A stretch of DNA of 23,424 nt from a virus. A program made the position numbers and the translations under genes. This document shows, piece by piece, positions 8,171 to 16,229 of this stretch. Within the stretch, counting starts at the first letter, position 1; every line of letters begins with the position of its first letter. Under the pieces are notes generated by a model. The model was not told where the DNA came from and made no database searches. It saw only the letters and a list, made by a program, of their open reading frames with translations. The DNA is taken from positions 1-23,424 of IMG/VR virus record IMGVR_UViG_3300029319_000531. The stretch is one strand, 5' to 3'.

Positions 8171-10804
8171 TTAACGGGTGCTTGGACCATTTCTTCTCTT
8201 AACTGCCTCGTTAACCACTTCGCCAAATTCATAATCATAAACTTTAAGAATAACTTTTTCTGTTCTTTGTCCGCCGGGTGCGCCGCCAGCACCGCCGCCG
8301 GCAAGCGATTTAACAGCGTCAGCCAAAGCCTTCATGTTAGCGTTATCTGCGGCTGACATCGAAACGCCGACTTCTGCAATGCTTTTCATCACATTGTCTA
8401 GGGTTTGCAGCTTCGTGTCATCAACCTCTTGGGTCACTGTCATGATTTTAGCTACAGCCTCTAGTCCACTGCCAGCAGCAGCCAACTCGCTCGATGCCTC
8501 ACCGAGAGACATTAGCATAGCGGCGAGTGCGCCGATCGCCAAGAAAGCAGCAAGTCCTCCGATACCGCCAGCCATAGCTGCAAACAATATTCCCAAAGAT
8601 AAAGTAATTGCTGTTATGCCCATAGCTAATCCATAGAATCCGCCACTCACTTCTAGTAGCATACCTCCTCGAAGTTGCCCCAACTGTTCAACAAGCCCAG
8701 TGAAAGAGTAAACAAGAAGCGCAATACCGGCAGCAGCCAAAGCAACTCCGGCACCTATACCAAGGATTGCTAAACCTAGTGCTCCAATCGGAGCCGCAGC
8801 TACACCAGCCGTAGCAGCAAAAGTTCCAATGGCAGGAATCATAAAATAGAAGGCAGCGGTCAATATACCCATGGCGACAGCAGCACCTACAATTTGTTCT
8901 GTATTAAGTTCGCCAAAACTACTAACCAACAAAGATAAACCTGCGGCAGCGAGTCCGACACCTGCACCAATCAGAAGAATCGCAACACCCAATTGAAGCA
9001 TCCCCTTGGCTGCGCCTTTGGCTGCCTTGCCGGATGCAACGGTTGGTCCAATAGACGCTGATTTAGCTTGGCTTTCTATGCCAATCGCTTTAGTGTTCCC
9101 CATTCGCATATTGACTTCAGCAGCTAATTGTTTCTGGGTTTTAAGGCCTATCGCTTGCTTAAATAACTCTACTGCCGTCGTAGCTTGGAGCGCCATTTGA
9201 TAAGCCTTATAAGCATTCACACCAAAGATAACCGCTTTTGCTATCCCCATCACAGCAGCACCAAACATTAATGTATAAGAAACAGCTTTTGTAGCTAAAA
9301 CCTCTGCTATTGTCGAAAGAAGATTAAAAAACGGACCAAACGCTGCAACTAGTCTTTCACCTGCTGCTGTTAATTTTTCAGTAACGGAAACAAACTTCTC
9401 TCTCCGCTCATTCGCAAGGGCCTGCTCTTTGTTGTACGCTTCTAAATCTTCTGGGTCCCCCAAGAGTCGGGCAGCGGTACCAACCGGGACACCCATCATT
9501 TGGGCTATGGCTTGCTGCTCTCTTCGGTGCAAGTCTTCAAACTTTTTACCGAGCCCATCGGCGAGACCCATGCCTTCTCTTATCCCTTGTGTCAGCATCT
9601 CCAATCGTTCTTCGTCAGTCGCAGCCATCAACTCAACAGAATTCAATTGGATGCCCAATTGTGCGTTGATTGTACCAATCATTTGGGCTGATCCCTCAAA
9701 GGTGTCAAGCTGGTCTGTAATATCAAAAGCTTCCTGAACTGACACGCCAAGACTTCTGGCCTGTTTTGCTAGTCCTTTAAATATTTTTGTGGCGTCCTTG
9801 CCATATTTAGCGAGCGAAGGCGCTAATTTATTAAAATCTGCGACTACTTGTCCCGTTGGGAGTTTCAATGATTTTCCTAGACTAATAAACTCTTTGCTGG
9901 TTGCTATTGCCTGTTTGTCCGTGTGACCCATTGTTCGCATTAAGTTGTCTAATGCGGTGCCAAACTCTCCAGAATCTACCCCAAGATTCTTCATCTCTTG
10001 TGCAGTGTCCATCAGGGATTGAGCAAACTCACCATCCATAACCTTGCTAAAAGTTGTCATAGTCCCAACAAGACTAGTCAATATTTCTGCGTTGTCAGCC
10101 ATCGATAGACCGAAATCAGCACCATCGATAGTCATCTGCCTCAATGGTTCGGCTAATTGATCAGCCATGCCTGTTGACCTGGCAAGGCTTACCTGTGCTT
10201 GATCAAGTGCAGTGCTCATCTTAAAGCCGGCTTGCGCCATGCTGGCAAATCCGCCGGCGAACGCACTAAACTGTCCCCCAGTTCCAACATCTGCCACGGC
10301 TTGTGCAGCAGAACCAAGAGCCTTCATGTTCGCTACAGAGTCGGCGATTGCCTCCTCAATCTGACGCTGGTACTCGGCTATTGCTTTTTGTTTGTCGGCG
10401 ACGTCCCCCTGGACATCTGCGAGTTCACGACTTTTTACAACAGCTTCTCGTCTTGCTTCTAGCTCTTCGTCGAGAAGTGGAAGTATTTCTTCAGCTTCTT
10501 CCTTTTTTAGGTCAACTCTCTTCTTTAGTTCGTCATAAATTTCCTGATTGGCTTGTAATTCCTCATCATCTTTGGAATTTATGACATCTTTTTGTGCCGC
10601 TATGAGCTGTTGTAAGCTCTCATTATCTTTAAGGGCTTTATTTTTCTTGAGGGCGGCATTTAAAGCTTTTGTTTCTTCCGCAGCAGCCTGCTGGGCTATT
10701 TTTAGTTCCTCGGCTTTAAGCTTAACAACCTCCTGAAGAGCTTTGACTTGCTCTTCAGTTATAGGCTCCGGTGCTGATGGTGGTTTATTTTCGTCTTCAG
10801 CCAC
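8171..10804 (-). CDS. Tape measure protein
   Basis: An 877-residue protein with tape-measure organisation. Residues 15-165 are Lys/Glu/Ala-rich coiled coil. A helical region with a segment around MDTAQEMKNLGVDSGEFGTA follows. From about 480 to 780 there are several long hydrophobic Ala/Gly/Leu/Ile segments (for example VAILLIGAGVGLAAAGLSLL), typical of tape measures that enter the host membrane on ejection. The C-terminus is short and basic. At about 0.15 nm per residue the length implies a tail near 130 nm; that is a family rule, not a measurement. The start is GTG at 10804 with GAGGTAAATAA before it. It lies in the usual place after the tail-chaperone pair and before baseplate genes. Confidence 0.88.
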   Translation of the reverse strand: MAEDENKPPSAPEPITEEQVKALQEVVKLKAEELKIAQQAAAEETKALNAALKKNKALKDNESLQQLIAAQKDVINSKDDEELQANQEIYDELKKRVDLKKEEAEEILPLLDEELEARREAVVKSRELADVQGDVADKQKAIAEYQRQIEEAIADSVANMKALGSAAQAVADVGTGGQFSAFAGGFASMAQAGFKMSTALDQAQVSLARSTGMADQLAEPLRQMTIDGADFGLSMADNAEILTSLVGTMTTFSKVMDGEFAQSLMDTAQEMKNLGVDSGEFGTALDNLMRTMGHTDKQAIATSKEFISLGKSLKLPTGQVVADFNKLAPSLAKYGKDATKIFKGLAKQARSLGVSVQEAFDITDQLDTFEGSAQMIGTINAQLGIQLNSVELMAATDEERLEMLTQGIREGMGLADGLGKKFEDLHRREQQAIAQMMGVPVGTAARLLGDPEDLEAYNKEQALANERREKFVSVTEKLTAAGERLVAAFGPFFNLLSTIAEVLATKAVSYTLMFGAAVMGIAKAVIFGVNAYKAYQMALQATTAVELFKQAIGLKTQKQLAAEVNMRMGNTKAIGIESQAKSASIGPTVASGKAAKGAAKGMLQLGVAILLIGAGVGLAAAGLSLLVSSFGELNTEQIVGAAVAMGILTAAFYFMIPAIGTFAATAGVAAAPIGALGLAILGIGAGVALAAAGIALLVYSFTGLVEQLGQLRGGMLLEVSGGFYGLAMGITAITLSLGILFAAMAGGIGGLAAFLAIGALAAMLMSLGEASSELAAAGSGLEAVAKIMTVTQEVDDTKLQTLDNVMKSIAEVGVSMSAADNANMKALADAVKSLAGGGAGGAPGGQRTEKVILKVYDYEFGEVVNEAVKRRNGPSTR

Positions 10805-10813
10805 TTATTTACC

Positions 10814-11152
10814 TCAAGGGTTGCGTATTGGCCAGTTAATACCGGCTTCCCTCTCAAATCTCTTGATTGCAACATCAAGCTTCGCTTTTTGCTTATATGT
10901 CATAGGATCATCAAGACCGTATTTTTTAATATAGGACATATAACGCTTTTCATTAACAAGGGCATCCGTAAAACGCTGGACCTCTATCCTGTTCCCTCTT
11001 ACTTTTACAGGTATTCTACGTCCTTTGAACATCTTGGACAAAAGGTATTCAATCCATGCAGCAAAAACATGCAAAATGTTTTCATTAAGCTGTCCCTTTC
11101 GAGCAGCACCTAAATCAAATACTATCTCTTTTAGTTGTTCTTCTGTCAACAT
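10814..11152 (-). CDS. Hypothetical protein upstream of the tape measure, 112 residues
   Basis: I do not recognise a family. The ATG at 11150-11152 is preferred; a longer version would need a TTG start at 11179 and add a Cys-rich leader that looks untranslated. The ribosome binding site is weak (GGGGG, 11 nt away). The protein is basic and mostly helical: LTEEQLKEIVFDLGAARKGQ, then an amphipathic helix ILHVFAAWIEYLLSKMF, then KRYMSYIKKYGLDDP and KAKLDVAIKRFE. Its place between the chaperone pair and the tape measure suggests a tail-assembly role, for instance binding the tape measure. Nothing in the sequence proves this. Confidence 0.75.
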   Translation of the reverse strand: MLTEEQLKEIVFDLGAARKGQLNENILHVFAAWIEYLLSKMFKGRRIPVKVRGNRIEVQRFTDALVNEKRYMSYIKKYGLDDPMTYKQKAKLDVAIKRFEREAGINWPIRNP

Positions 11153-11189
11153 AAGCTTACAACCCCCGTCGTCACACAACTGTGCTTAA

Positions 11190-11197
11190 TAAGTAGT
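11190..11197 (-). promoter_or_regulatory. Variant of the ACTATTTA element (ACTACTTA)
   Basis: One-mismatch copy on the minus strand in the gap before the 112-residue gene, 37 nt upstream of its ATG. Spacing and orientation match the perfect copies, but a single mismatch in an 8-mer is weak evidence alone. Confidence 0.25.
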
Positions 11198-11220
11198 TTT
11201 TAGTTTATGTTTCTCAACTT

Positions 11221-11436
11221 TTAGCGGCGGCTTTTGGATTTTGCTTTTCGCACCGCTTCTTCGTGAGCTTCTTTTTCTTTTTCTTTTTGGTCGATGAGTC
11301 TCTGCAAAAACCATCTTCGTATCACCACGGGAAGGTTATAAGCCTCAAAGAAGCTCCAACCGCCATGGTACTTTAATGCAAAAAATTCTTCATAAACAGA
11401 GGCGATGTATTCGTCACCGAGGCCATAGAAAGTCAC
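11221..11436 (-). CDS. Overlapping second frame of the tail-assembly pair
   Basis: The open frame can be extended to 11487 and contains no ATG at all. The best independent start is a GTG at 11434-11436 (71 residues), with GGAGG 12 nt upstream, longer than ideal spacing. The core, GDEYIASVYEEFFALKYHGG and WSFFEAYNLPVVIRRWFLQR, looks like a genuine compact helical domain; the tail is Lys/Glu/Arg-rich. It overlaps the gp26-type gene and lies +1 relative to it. A +1 shift near 11426-11431 or at the CGG TGA end would fuse this domain to the zinc-ribbon protein. Position and architecture resemble the G/GT-type tail-assembly chaperones that precede tape-measure genes. The domain is real coding sequence in my judgement; its way of expression is uncertain. 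Confidence 0.6.
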   Translation of the reverse strand: MTFYGLGDEYIASVYEEFFALKYHGGWSFFEAYNLPVVIRRWFLQRLIDQKEKEKEAHEEAVRKAKSKSRR

Positions 11437-12277
11437 TTGTGAGCGGAACCTCCATGTCCGCTGTGTAAGTGCATGTTGAACATTCAAAAGTCTGATTCAT
11501 GTCAACATTTGGTGAAACCTCGGAAAAAACCTTTCTTAAATATCTTGCATCTCGGGCAGGCATCTGCTGGACAAATGCTGCTACAGCAAGAGAGCCCTCT
11601 TGACCATTGACTGACTTTATAATAAGTCGAAGCTGATCAGTAAATAAAGAGCTTTCTTTCTTTTTAGCGTTGCGTTTAGAGTTCTTAAACACCTTGTTTT
11701 CATCTGCTCCGGTAAGAAGGCGGCATTCGACTTCAGCCTTACTAAAAGGCAGACTAACTGTGAAGGTATTTCTCTCGCTTATTGTTACGCCATGTTCCTG
11801 CATCTTTTCTTCGAAATCGGAATAATCCAAATCAGATAAGTCGAAAATGTGCTTACCAGTAGTTCCACAAGCAGGGCAGGTAACGGAGGTCTCATACTCC
11901 TCTCCATATCCTGTGATTCTACTGGCTATAACAAGAGCGTTTTTATCCCCAACTAAAAGATCTGTTATTTTTATTCTTTTGTCTACCATCAGGCTCTGTA
12001 AGGCTCTGTCAACCGCCAGTCCTTCCTTCAGAAGGGCTTGAGAAGTTAATATGTCCTCTTCTTTTGCTGTCATATATCTGATCTCCACAGTCTCTTGCTT
12101 GTGGAGCGGGTGGCCCTCTGGATAAAACAGTCCACGGGATGGTAAAGGAACCACCTCCGTCGGCACCGACCAGTTAAATTGTGTTGTAGTATTGTCCTGT
12201 TCCGCTACAGGAACAGGGATACCCGAACCTTCGTGAGAAACTTCGGGCAATCCCATTCTTCCATCATTTCTATTCAT
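11414..12277 (-). CDS. Zinc-ribbon baseplate/tail assembly protein, T4 gp26-type
   Basis: A 287-residue protein. After a low-complexity start, residues 40-132 carry the block I associate with the T4 baseplate (gp26-type) family: VPLPSRGLFYPEG, RYMTAKEEDILTS, LLVGDKNALVIASRITGYG. Two Cys pairs, C134/C137 (CPACG) and C266/C269 (CSTC), should form a split zinc ribbon. Between them is a charged helical region. It sits between tube and tape measure, where tail-assembly chaperones are usually found. Its last 23 codons overlap a second frame (11221-11436), as in phage chaperone pairs linked by frameshifting. The ATG at 12277 is preceded by AGAAAGG with a T-run as spacer. The family name is moderately sure; hub component versus assembly chaperone is open. 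Confidence 0.65.
   Translation of the reverse strand: MNRNDGRMGLPEVSHEGSGIPVPVAEQDNTTTQFNWSVPTEVVPLPSRGLFYPEGHPLHKQETVEIRYMTAKEEDILTSQALLKEGLAVDRALQSLMVDKRIKITDLLVGDKNALVIASRITGYGEEYETSVTCPACGTTGKHIFDLSDLDYSDFEEKMQEHGVTISERNTFTVSLPFSKAEVECRLLTGADENKVFKNSKRNAKKKESSLFTDQLRLIIKSVNGQEGSLAVAAFVQQMPARDARYLRKVFSEVSPNVDMNQTFECSTCTYTADMEVPLTSDFLWPR
11426..11431 (-). other. Candidate +1 frameshift site TTT CTA
   Basis: Four codons before the stop of the gp26-type gene the minus strand reads TTT CTA. A peptidyl tRNA-Phe on TTT can re-pair on TTC after a +1 slip, and CTA is often a slowly decoded Leu codon. The slip would lead straight into the frame of the following gene. This is inference from sequence only. 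Confidence 0.3.
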
Positions 12278-12295
12278 CTAAAAAAACCTTTCTAT

Positions 12296-12318
12296 AGGGA
12301 TGTTATCATAACACCCCT
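12296..12318 (-). other. Inverted repeat upstream of the gp26-like gene
   Basis: AGGG-TGTTAT and ATAACA-CCCT form a near-perfect dyad around a single central base, with one internal mismatch, in the 57-nt gap between tube and the gp26-like gene. On the minus strand it is followed by AGAAAGG and a run of seven T just before the ATG. It could be a weak terminator or attenuator, or a translational operator. The sequence cannot separate these. Confidence 0.45.
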
Positions 12319-12334
12319 AAAGTGTTTAGTATTG

Positions 12335-12904
12335 TTATATCCTACGTTTCGCCACCACGTCGGTTAAGGTTGTGCTGTTACCTTTTGCCGTTTCACACTT
12401 GGCGTAATCATAGGCTATTTCGACCGAAATCTCTTGCATGTCGTCGGACGAATAATCAAGAGTTCCACCAAAATCAATGCTTACCAGAAAGGGATTTTGA
12501 AGTGTCCACTTCTCAATCGTTCTACCATCAGCATCGGTTGACACTATCGAGCATCCCTGAAGGGCTGCCATGGCTTTCTGTTTACTCATGGTTTGGCGAG
12601 CGTTAGATGTCTCGGGATATTCGTACCCACTTCCAAGCAAAATACTAAGGAACTCTCCGGCAAGATCAGGGTCCACTGGATCAACCAAGGTTAAACTAAT
12701 GTTATCCCATGTAACTCTTCCTGGGTATTTAAAGGTGTAGTCCAAAAACTGATGTTCTACCACGCTTACATTTGCTTTGGGTTTACTTGCAGTTTTAATA
12801 TACCACAGAGGGACATTTTCTCCTCCCACGTTAACTTCAAACCTAAACTGGCGTTTCGGGTCGGATGCTTTTTGAGTAAACCAAACATTTTTTGTTTGTG
12901 CCAT
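12335..12904 (-). CDS. gp19: Tail tube protein, T4 gp19-like
   Basis: A 189-residue protein directly after the sheath gene. It fits the phage tail tube family: RQFRFEVNVGG at the start, a segment ending in VEHQFLDYTFKYPGRVTWDNI, SLTLVDPVDPD, and a late beta hairpin SIDFGGTLDYSSDDMQEISVEIAYDYA. Its size is close to T4 gp19 (163). Hexameric rings of this protein stack on the baseplate tube initiator and form the channel for DNA. The ATG at 12904 follows ACGGAGACCGCATAAG. Confidence 0.9.
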   Translation of the reverse strand: MAQTKNVWFTQKASDPKRQFRFEVNVGGENVPLWYIKTASKPKANVSVVEHQFLDYTFKYPGRVTWDNISLTLVDPVDPDLAGEFLSILLGSGYEYPETSNARQTMSKQKAMAALQGCSIVSTDADGRTIEKWTLQNPFLVSIDFGGTLDYSSDDMQEISVEIAYDYAKCETAKGNSTTLTDVVAKRRI

Positions 12905-12927
12905 CTTATGCGGTCTCCGTTATGTTA

Positions 12928-12935
12928 TAAATAGT
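12928..12935 (-). promoter_or_regulatory. Candidate late-promoter element ACTATTTA (copy 6)
   Basis: Minus-strand ACTATTTA between the sheath and tube genes, 23 nt before the tube ATG. It overlaps the last bases of a perfect 12-nt palindrome, GTTTCATGAAAC (12934-12945). This would give the tube gene its own transcript, useful because tube is needed in high copy. Confidence 0.5.
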
Positions 12936-12950
12936 TTCATGAAACATTTT

Positions 12951-15900
12951 TTAGTCCTCGAAAGCCGCACCGCTGTTTGTCACAACGAAATCAATGGCAA
13001 AGAACTCAACAGACTTGGTTGGCTTCACAAGCAACTTGGCATAGATAATGTTGCGGTCAACCAAATCAGGCGTCGTTGTTGACTCATCTAAAATAAGTCG
13101 GAAAGCATCGATACCGTACTGTGACTTCACCTCTTCAAGGATTGGCTTCGCTTGCGAGATAAAGTTGTTCCAAGTGTCTCTGGTATTTTGCTCAAAGAGA
13201 AGTCGAGATGCGATGAACGATATCTCTCTCTTGAGGAAAATCATCAGACGGCGGACATTGATACGATCAAGGGCGGACCTTGTTTGTTGCAGTGTCTTCT
13301 GTCCAAACACCACGATACCCTCTGCTGGGAACTTGGCAATCGGATTGATGCCAACCTCATACAGGCGATCTCGGTCGTCTTGAGTTAGTCTCTTCGAGAC
13401 ATCAAGAACCGGGACACCACCTGCGCCTTCCGAGAGTCCACCTCTTTGGAAGCCTGCGGGTGCGTACCACGGGAACTTCTCTCTATCCGTTGTCGAAAGG
13501 ACACCAAGTGCCACAATCGACGGCGGAGCCCAAAGTGTTCTCTGGCTTGTAGGCTCTTGGATTCTCACCCAAGGGGCATACGTTGCGCCGTAACTTGTGT
13601 TCAAGTTTCGATCACGCAGGTTTTCCACAGCTTCAGAAATCGTAAAGGCGTTTCGGTCTGCTGCGCTTTCTGTGTTTTCAGTTTGAGGCGTGTAGATCTT
13701 TCTTACGTCTATGATCGCAAGAGCATCTCCACGGTCCTCTACAGTATCCAAAAGATATTTTGTTACTGTTGGCTGAACAATCCCTGGAATAGTTGCCAGG
13801 TTCATTTGTACAACCTCTGGGTCAGAGACCACGTTAATGGCTTGACGCAGAGAGTAAAGCTGATAGCTGTTCTTTGGATTCGTTGCGTCCGTGAAGGTTG
13901 CATTCGAATCACGATAAGGATCAGCCTCGGTAACGTCAAAGCCTTCATACCCACCATGGAGGCAGGTCGTAAAGCGATCAAGTCCTGCGGCCAGCGTTCC
14001 GGTATACGAAGCACTTACGGCTGCTACACTTGTGCCGCCTTGGCGTGAACCACTCATCCAGCGATAGCCTTCAGCGGTTGAACCAGATATATCATCAAGG
14101 GAGAATACCCACGAGATAACAACAGGATCAGATCCACTCAAAGAACTAACACCCTGTCCAGAGCCATCAGTATTACTATAACCCACTCTGAATCCTAGGT
14201 TTGCTTCTTGAATATCATGATCAGTTGAGGCTGGGTTCGATTGTAAGCCCTTAAGTCTTGGGCGAAGCGTATCAATAACACCCGGATCGAATGTTTGATC
14301 TGTCGAGCTACGCCCTGTCCAAGCGCCCCAATAAGTGTTCTTAAGGCTTTTTGGCTCGCCCCAATTGTCTGTTTGTCGAATTGGTAACCCTGGCATCACG
14401 ATCGAAGCCGTATAGATGGAGCCACCATGTAGTCCGCTAGTTCCTGCACCGCCACCGTAGCCTGTGATCATAACTCCTGGCCTGCCGCTGGTATCACTAC
14501 CGCCTGGGTTTCGGTACCCGCCACGTACACCAAATTTGGCAGGAGGTCCACCGTCAACGATAGAAGCCACCACATCGGTACCGGAGACATAAGCCTCATC
14601 GACTGCGGTCGCAGTGGAAGCGAAGAATGGCAACGGATCCGAACCACTAATCAAAGTGACGTTTCTATATTTCAAGGGACCGAAAACACCGAACGGAAGA
14701 AGTTGCTTGGCTGTCGTGCCAGCATCTACGTCCTCATCCATGACTACGTAAACATACTTTGATCGGTTTTCATATTGACCATATGTTCTGTTGCCCTTGA
14801 GGTCAGAGTCATATACTTCATACTTATCACCAATTCTCTTGGCGATATAATCATCATCCGCTGGGTTCAAGGTTAAGTTGTCATATCTTTCAATCACCAC
14901 AGGCACATTGTCTGTGTCCGATAACTTTCTGATAAGAACAGAAAATGTACCGTATTCTTGGAAATCACCCTCTGGTGCTTTAATGTTGGCAATAGACACT
15001 TTAATGCTTTTTTGTGCGTGATCGCCAGGAGTTAATGCCTCAAGGCGGAACAGCTTTTGAGCTAAGTGCGACTGATAGCTAGCATCAGCCCCGAGGTGCT
15101 GCCCAATGAAGAATCCAGTCGTGCCTCTTTGAGCACCATACTGGAAGTCATTTGCCACCTCGTCAGTGTTTTCTCTGTTTCTCAAGGGCAGAATAGCAGC
15201 CTTAAAGAGAGTGTTTCTAATGTTAGCACCCAAGACGCCCATCGATTCACCGGCAGACGAGGAGGCGAGCATTTGCCTTTCAAAACTCTCCCCTAGCCAG
15301 AAGTTTCCGAGACCGAACGTTCCACTAGCTGTGCTTCTCTTGGAGATTGCTGTATTTGTCAAGGTTGGGTTTGTGTTCAGAGCCTTACGAATAAAGTTTC
15401 TTCTATTTGGGTCAAAACTAATTGTAGTTTTAAACTCATTTAGACTGCCTGACAGTTCTTTAACATAAGTTAAGGTGAGATTGCCATCAGAGTCAGACTC
15501 ATACATGGTGCAAGCAGAAGCAGAGAGCCCGATTCCCCCGTTGGAGTCGAGTCGTGCTGCATTAGTTCCACTAGCCAAAGTAGATCCCGAAAGCAAAATC
15601 CTGCCTTCAGTGCAATACAAAATAGCAGCAAGAGCACCCGTTACAGGCTGTCCTGTGGACCCAGTGGTATTACCTAGGGCACCGGAAGGAAACACAAACA
15701 GTCCCCAAGCACCACCTTCAGTAGAATTATTACTTAATGTTCCCGCTTTCCAGCCAGCGAGGCCGGCAGCGTTGGCGCTAGGATCTTGTGTCCCCACCAA
15801 ACGAACATAGGTAAGTGGCGCATTATTTCTTAACCAGGCTTCGGCAGCAATTGCCCCGTAAGTTGGACCAAGAATATTTCCGTCTCGCCAAACATCTCCA

Positions 15901-16112
15901 CTTTCAGGTCCAGCTACTGGGTCTCCGAAAGTGTCTACAAAATCAGAATACGAAGTGAGTCGCACAGGCTGCATTGCAGGACCTTTACGTGCTCTACCAA
16001 TAACTACTGGTCCCACAGAGGTTGGAATATCGGGAAGCTGAGAGTTATCAACTTCGTCAACAAACACACCCGGTGAGACAAACTTGAACCGACTTGAAGG
16101 ATTGTCTGCCAT
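12951..16112 (-). CDS. gp18: Contractile tail sheath protein, T4 gp18-like, enlarged
   Basis: A 1053-residue sheath protein. The N-terminus has the typical sheath pattern PGVFVDEVDNSQLP, then VVIGRARKGP and the FVDTFGDP segment. The C-terminal core, about residues 790-1045, carries LYEVGINPIAKFPAEGIVVF, RINVRRLMIFLKREI, LLFEQNTRDTWNNF and KSVEFFAIDFVV. This core contracts and interlocks neighbouring subunits around the tube. T4 gp18 has 659 residues, so roughly 400 extra residues lie in the middle, rich in Gly, Ser, Thr and Asp, probably as surface-exposed insertion domains. The ATG at 16112 follows AAGGAGACC. It is followed by the tube gene after a 46-nt gap, the usual sheath-tube order. Confidence 0.95.
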   Translation of the reverse strand: MADNPSSRFKFVSPGVFVDEVDNSQLPDIPTSVGPVVIGRARKGPAMQPVRLTSYSDFVDTFGDPVAGPESGDVWRDGNILGPTYGAIAAEAWLRNNAPLTYVRLVGTQDPSANAAGLAGWKAGTLSNNSTEGGAWGLFVFPSGALGNTTGSTGQPVTGALAAILYCTEGRILLSGSTLASGTNAARLDSNGGIGLSASACTMYESDSDGNLTLTYVKELSGSLNEFKTTISFDPNRRNFIRKALNTNPTLTNTAISKRSTASGTFGLGNFWLGESFERQMLASSSAGESMGVLGANIRNTLFKAAILPLRNRENTDEVANDFQYGAQRGTTGFFIGQHLGADASYQSHLAQKLFRLEALTPGDHAQKSIKVSIANIKAPEGDFQEYGTFSVLIRKLSDTDNVPVVIERYDNLTLNPADDDYIAKRIGDKYEVYDSDLKGNRTYGQYENRSKYVYVVMDEDVDAGTTAKQLLPFGVFGPLKYRNVTLISGSDPLPFFASTATAVDEAYVSGTDVVASIVDGGPPAKFGVRGGYRNPGGSDTSGRPGVMITGYGGGAGTSGLHGGSIYTASIVMPGLPIRQTDNWGEPKSLKNTYWGAWTGRSSTDQTFDPGVIDTLRPRLKGLQSNPASTDHDIQEANLGFRVGYSNTDGSGQGVSSLSGSDPVVISWVFSLDDISGSTAEGYRWMSGSRQGGTSVAAVSASYTGTLAAGLDRFTTCLHGGYEGFDVTEADPYRDSNATFTDATNPKNSYQLYSLRQAINVVSDPEVVQMNLATIPGIVQPTVTKYLLDTVEDRGDALAIIDVRKIYTPQTENTESAADRNAFTISEAVENLRDRNLNTSYGATYAPWVRIQEPTSQRTLWAPPSIVALGVLSTTDREKFPWYAPAGFQRGGLSEGAGGVPVLDVSKRLTQDDRDRLYEVGINPIAKFPAEGIVVFGQKTLQQTRSALDRINVRRLMIFLKREISFIASRLLFEQNTRDTWNNFISQAKPILEEVKSQYGIDAFRLILDESTTTPDLVDRNIIYAKLLVKPTKSVEFFAIDFVVTNSGAAFED

Positions 16113-16181
16113 TCTATCTAGGTCTCCTTATTAAGTTAACTATACGGCATATTCATACTAACATCCAGAATACACTACTAA

Positions 16182-16189
16182 TAAATAGT
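16182..16189 (-). promoter_or_regulatory. Candidate late-promoter element ACTATTTA (copy 5)
   Basis: Minus-strand ACTATTTA in the 117-nt gap before the sheath gene, 69 nt upstream of its ATG. It is embedded in a perfect inverted repeat, CTACTA and TAGTAG around TTTAT (16175-16191). The remaining gap holds only the AAGGAGACC ribosome binding site. Confidence 0.5.
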
Positions 16190-16229
16190 AGCCCAAAGTT
16201 CCAAACTCCCTGCTAACATATTCCCATTT

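Noticed and set aside
13446-14048. 200-codon open frame on the plus strand
   Set aside because: Antisense to the sheath core, Cys/Arg-rich, no family resemblance and no start signal.
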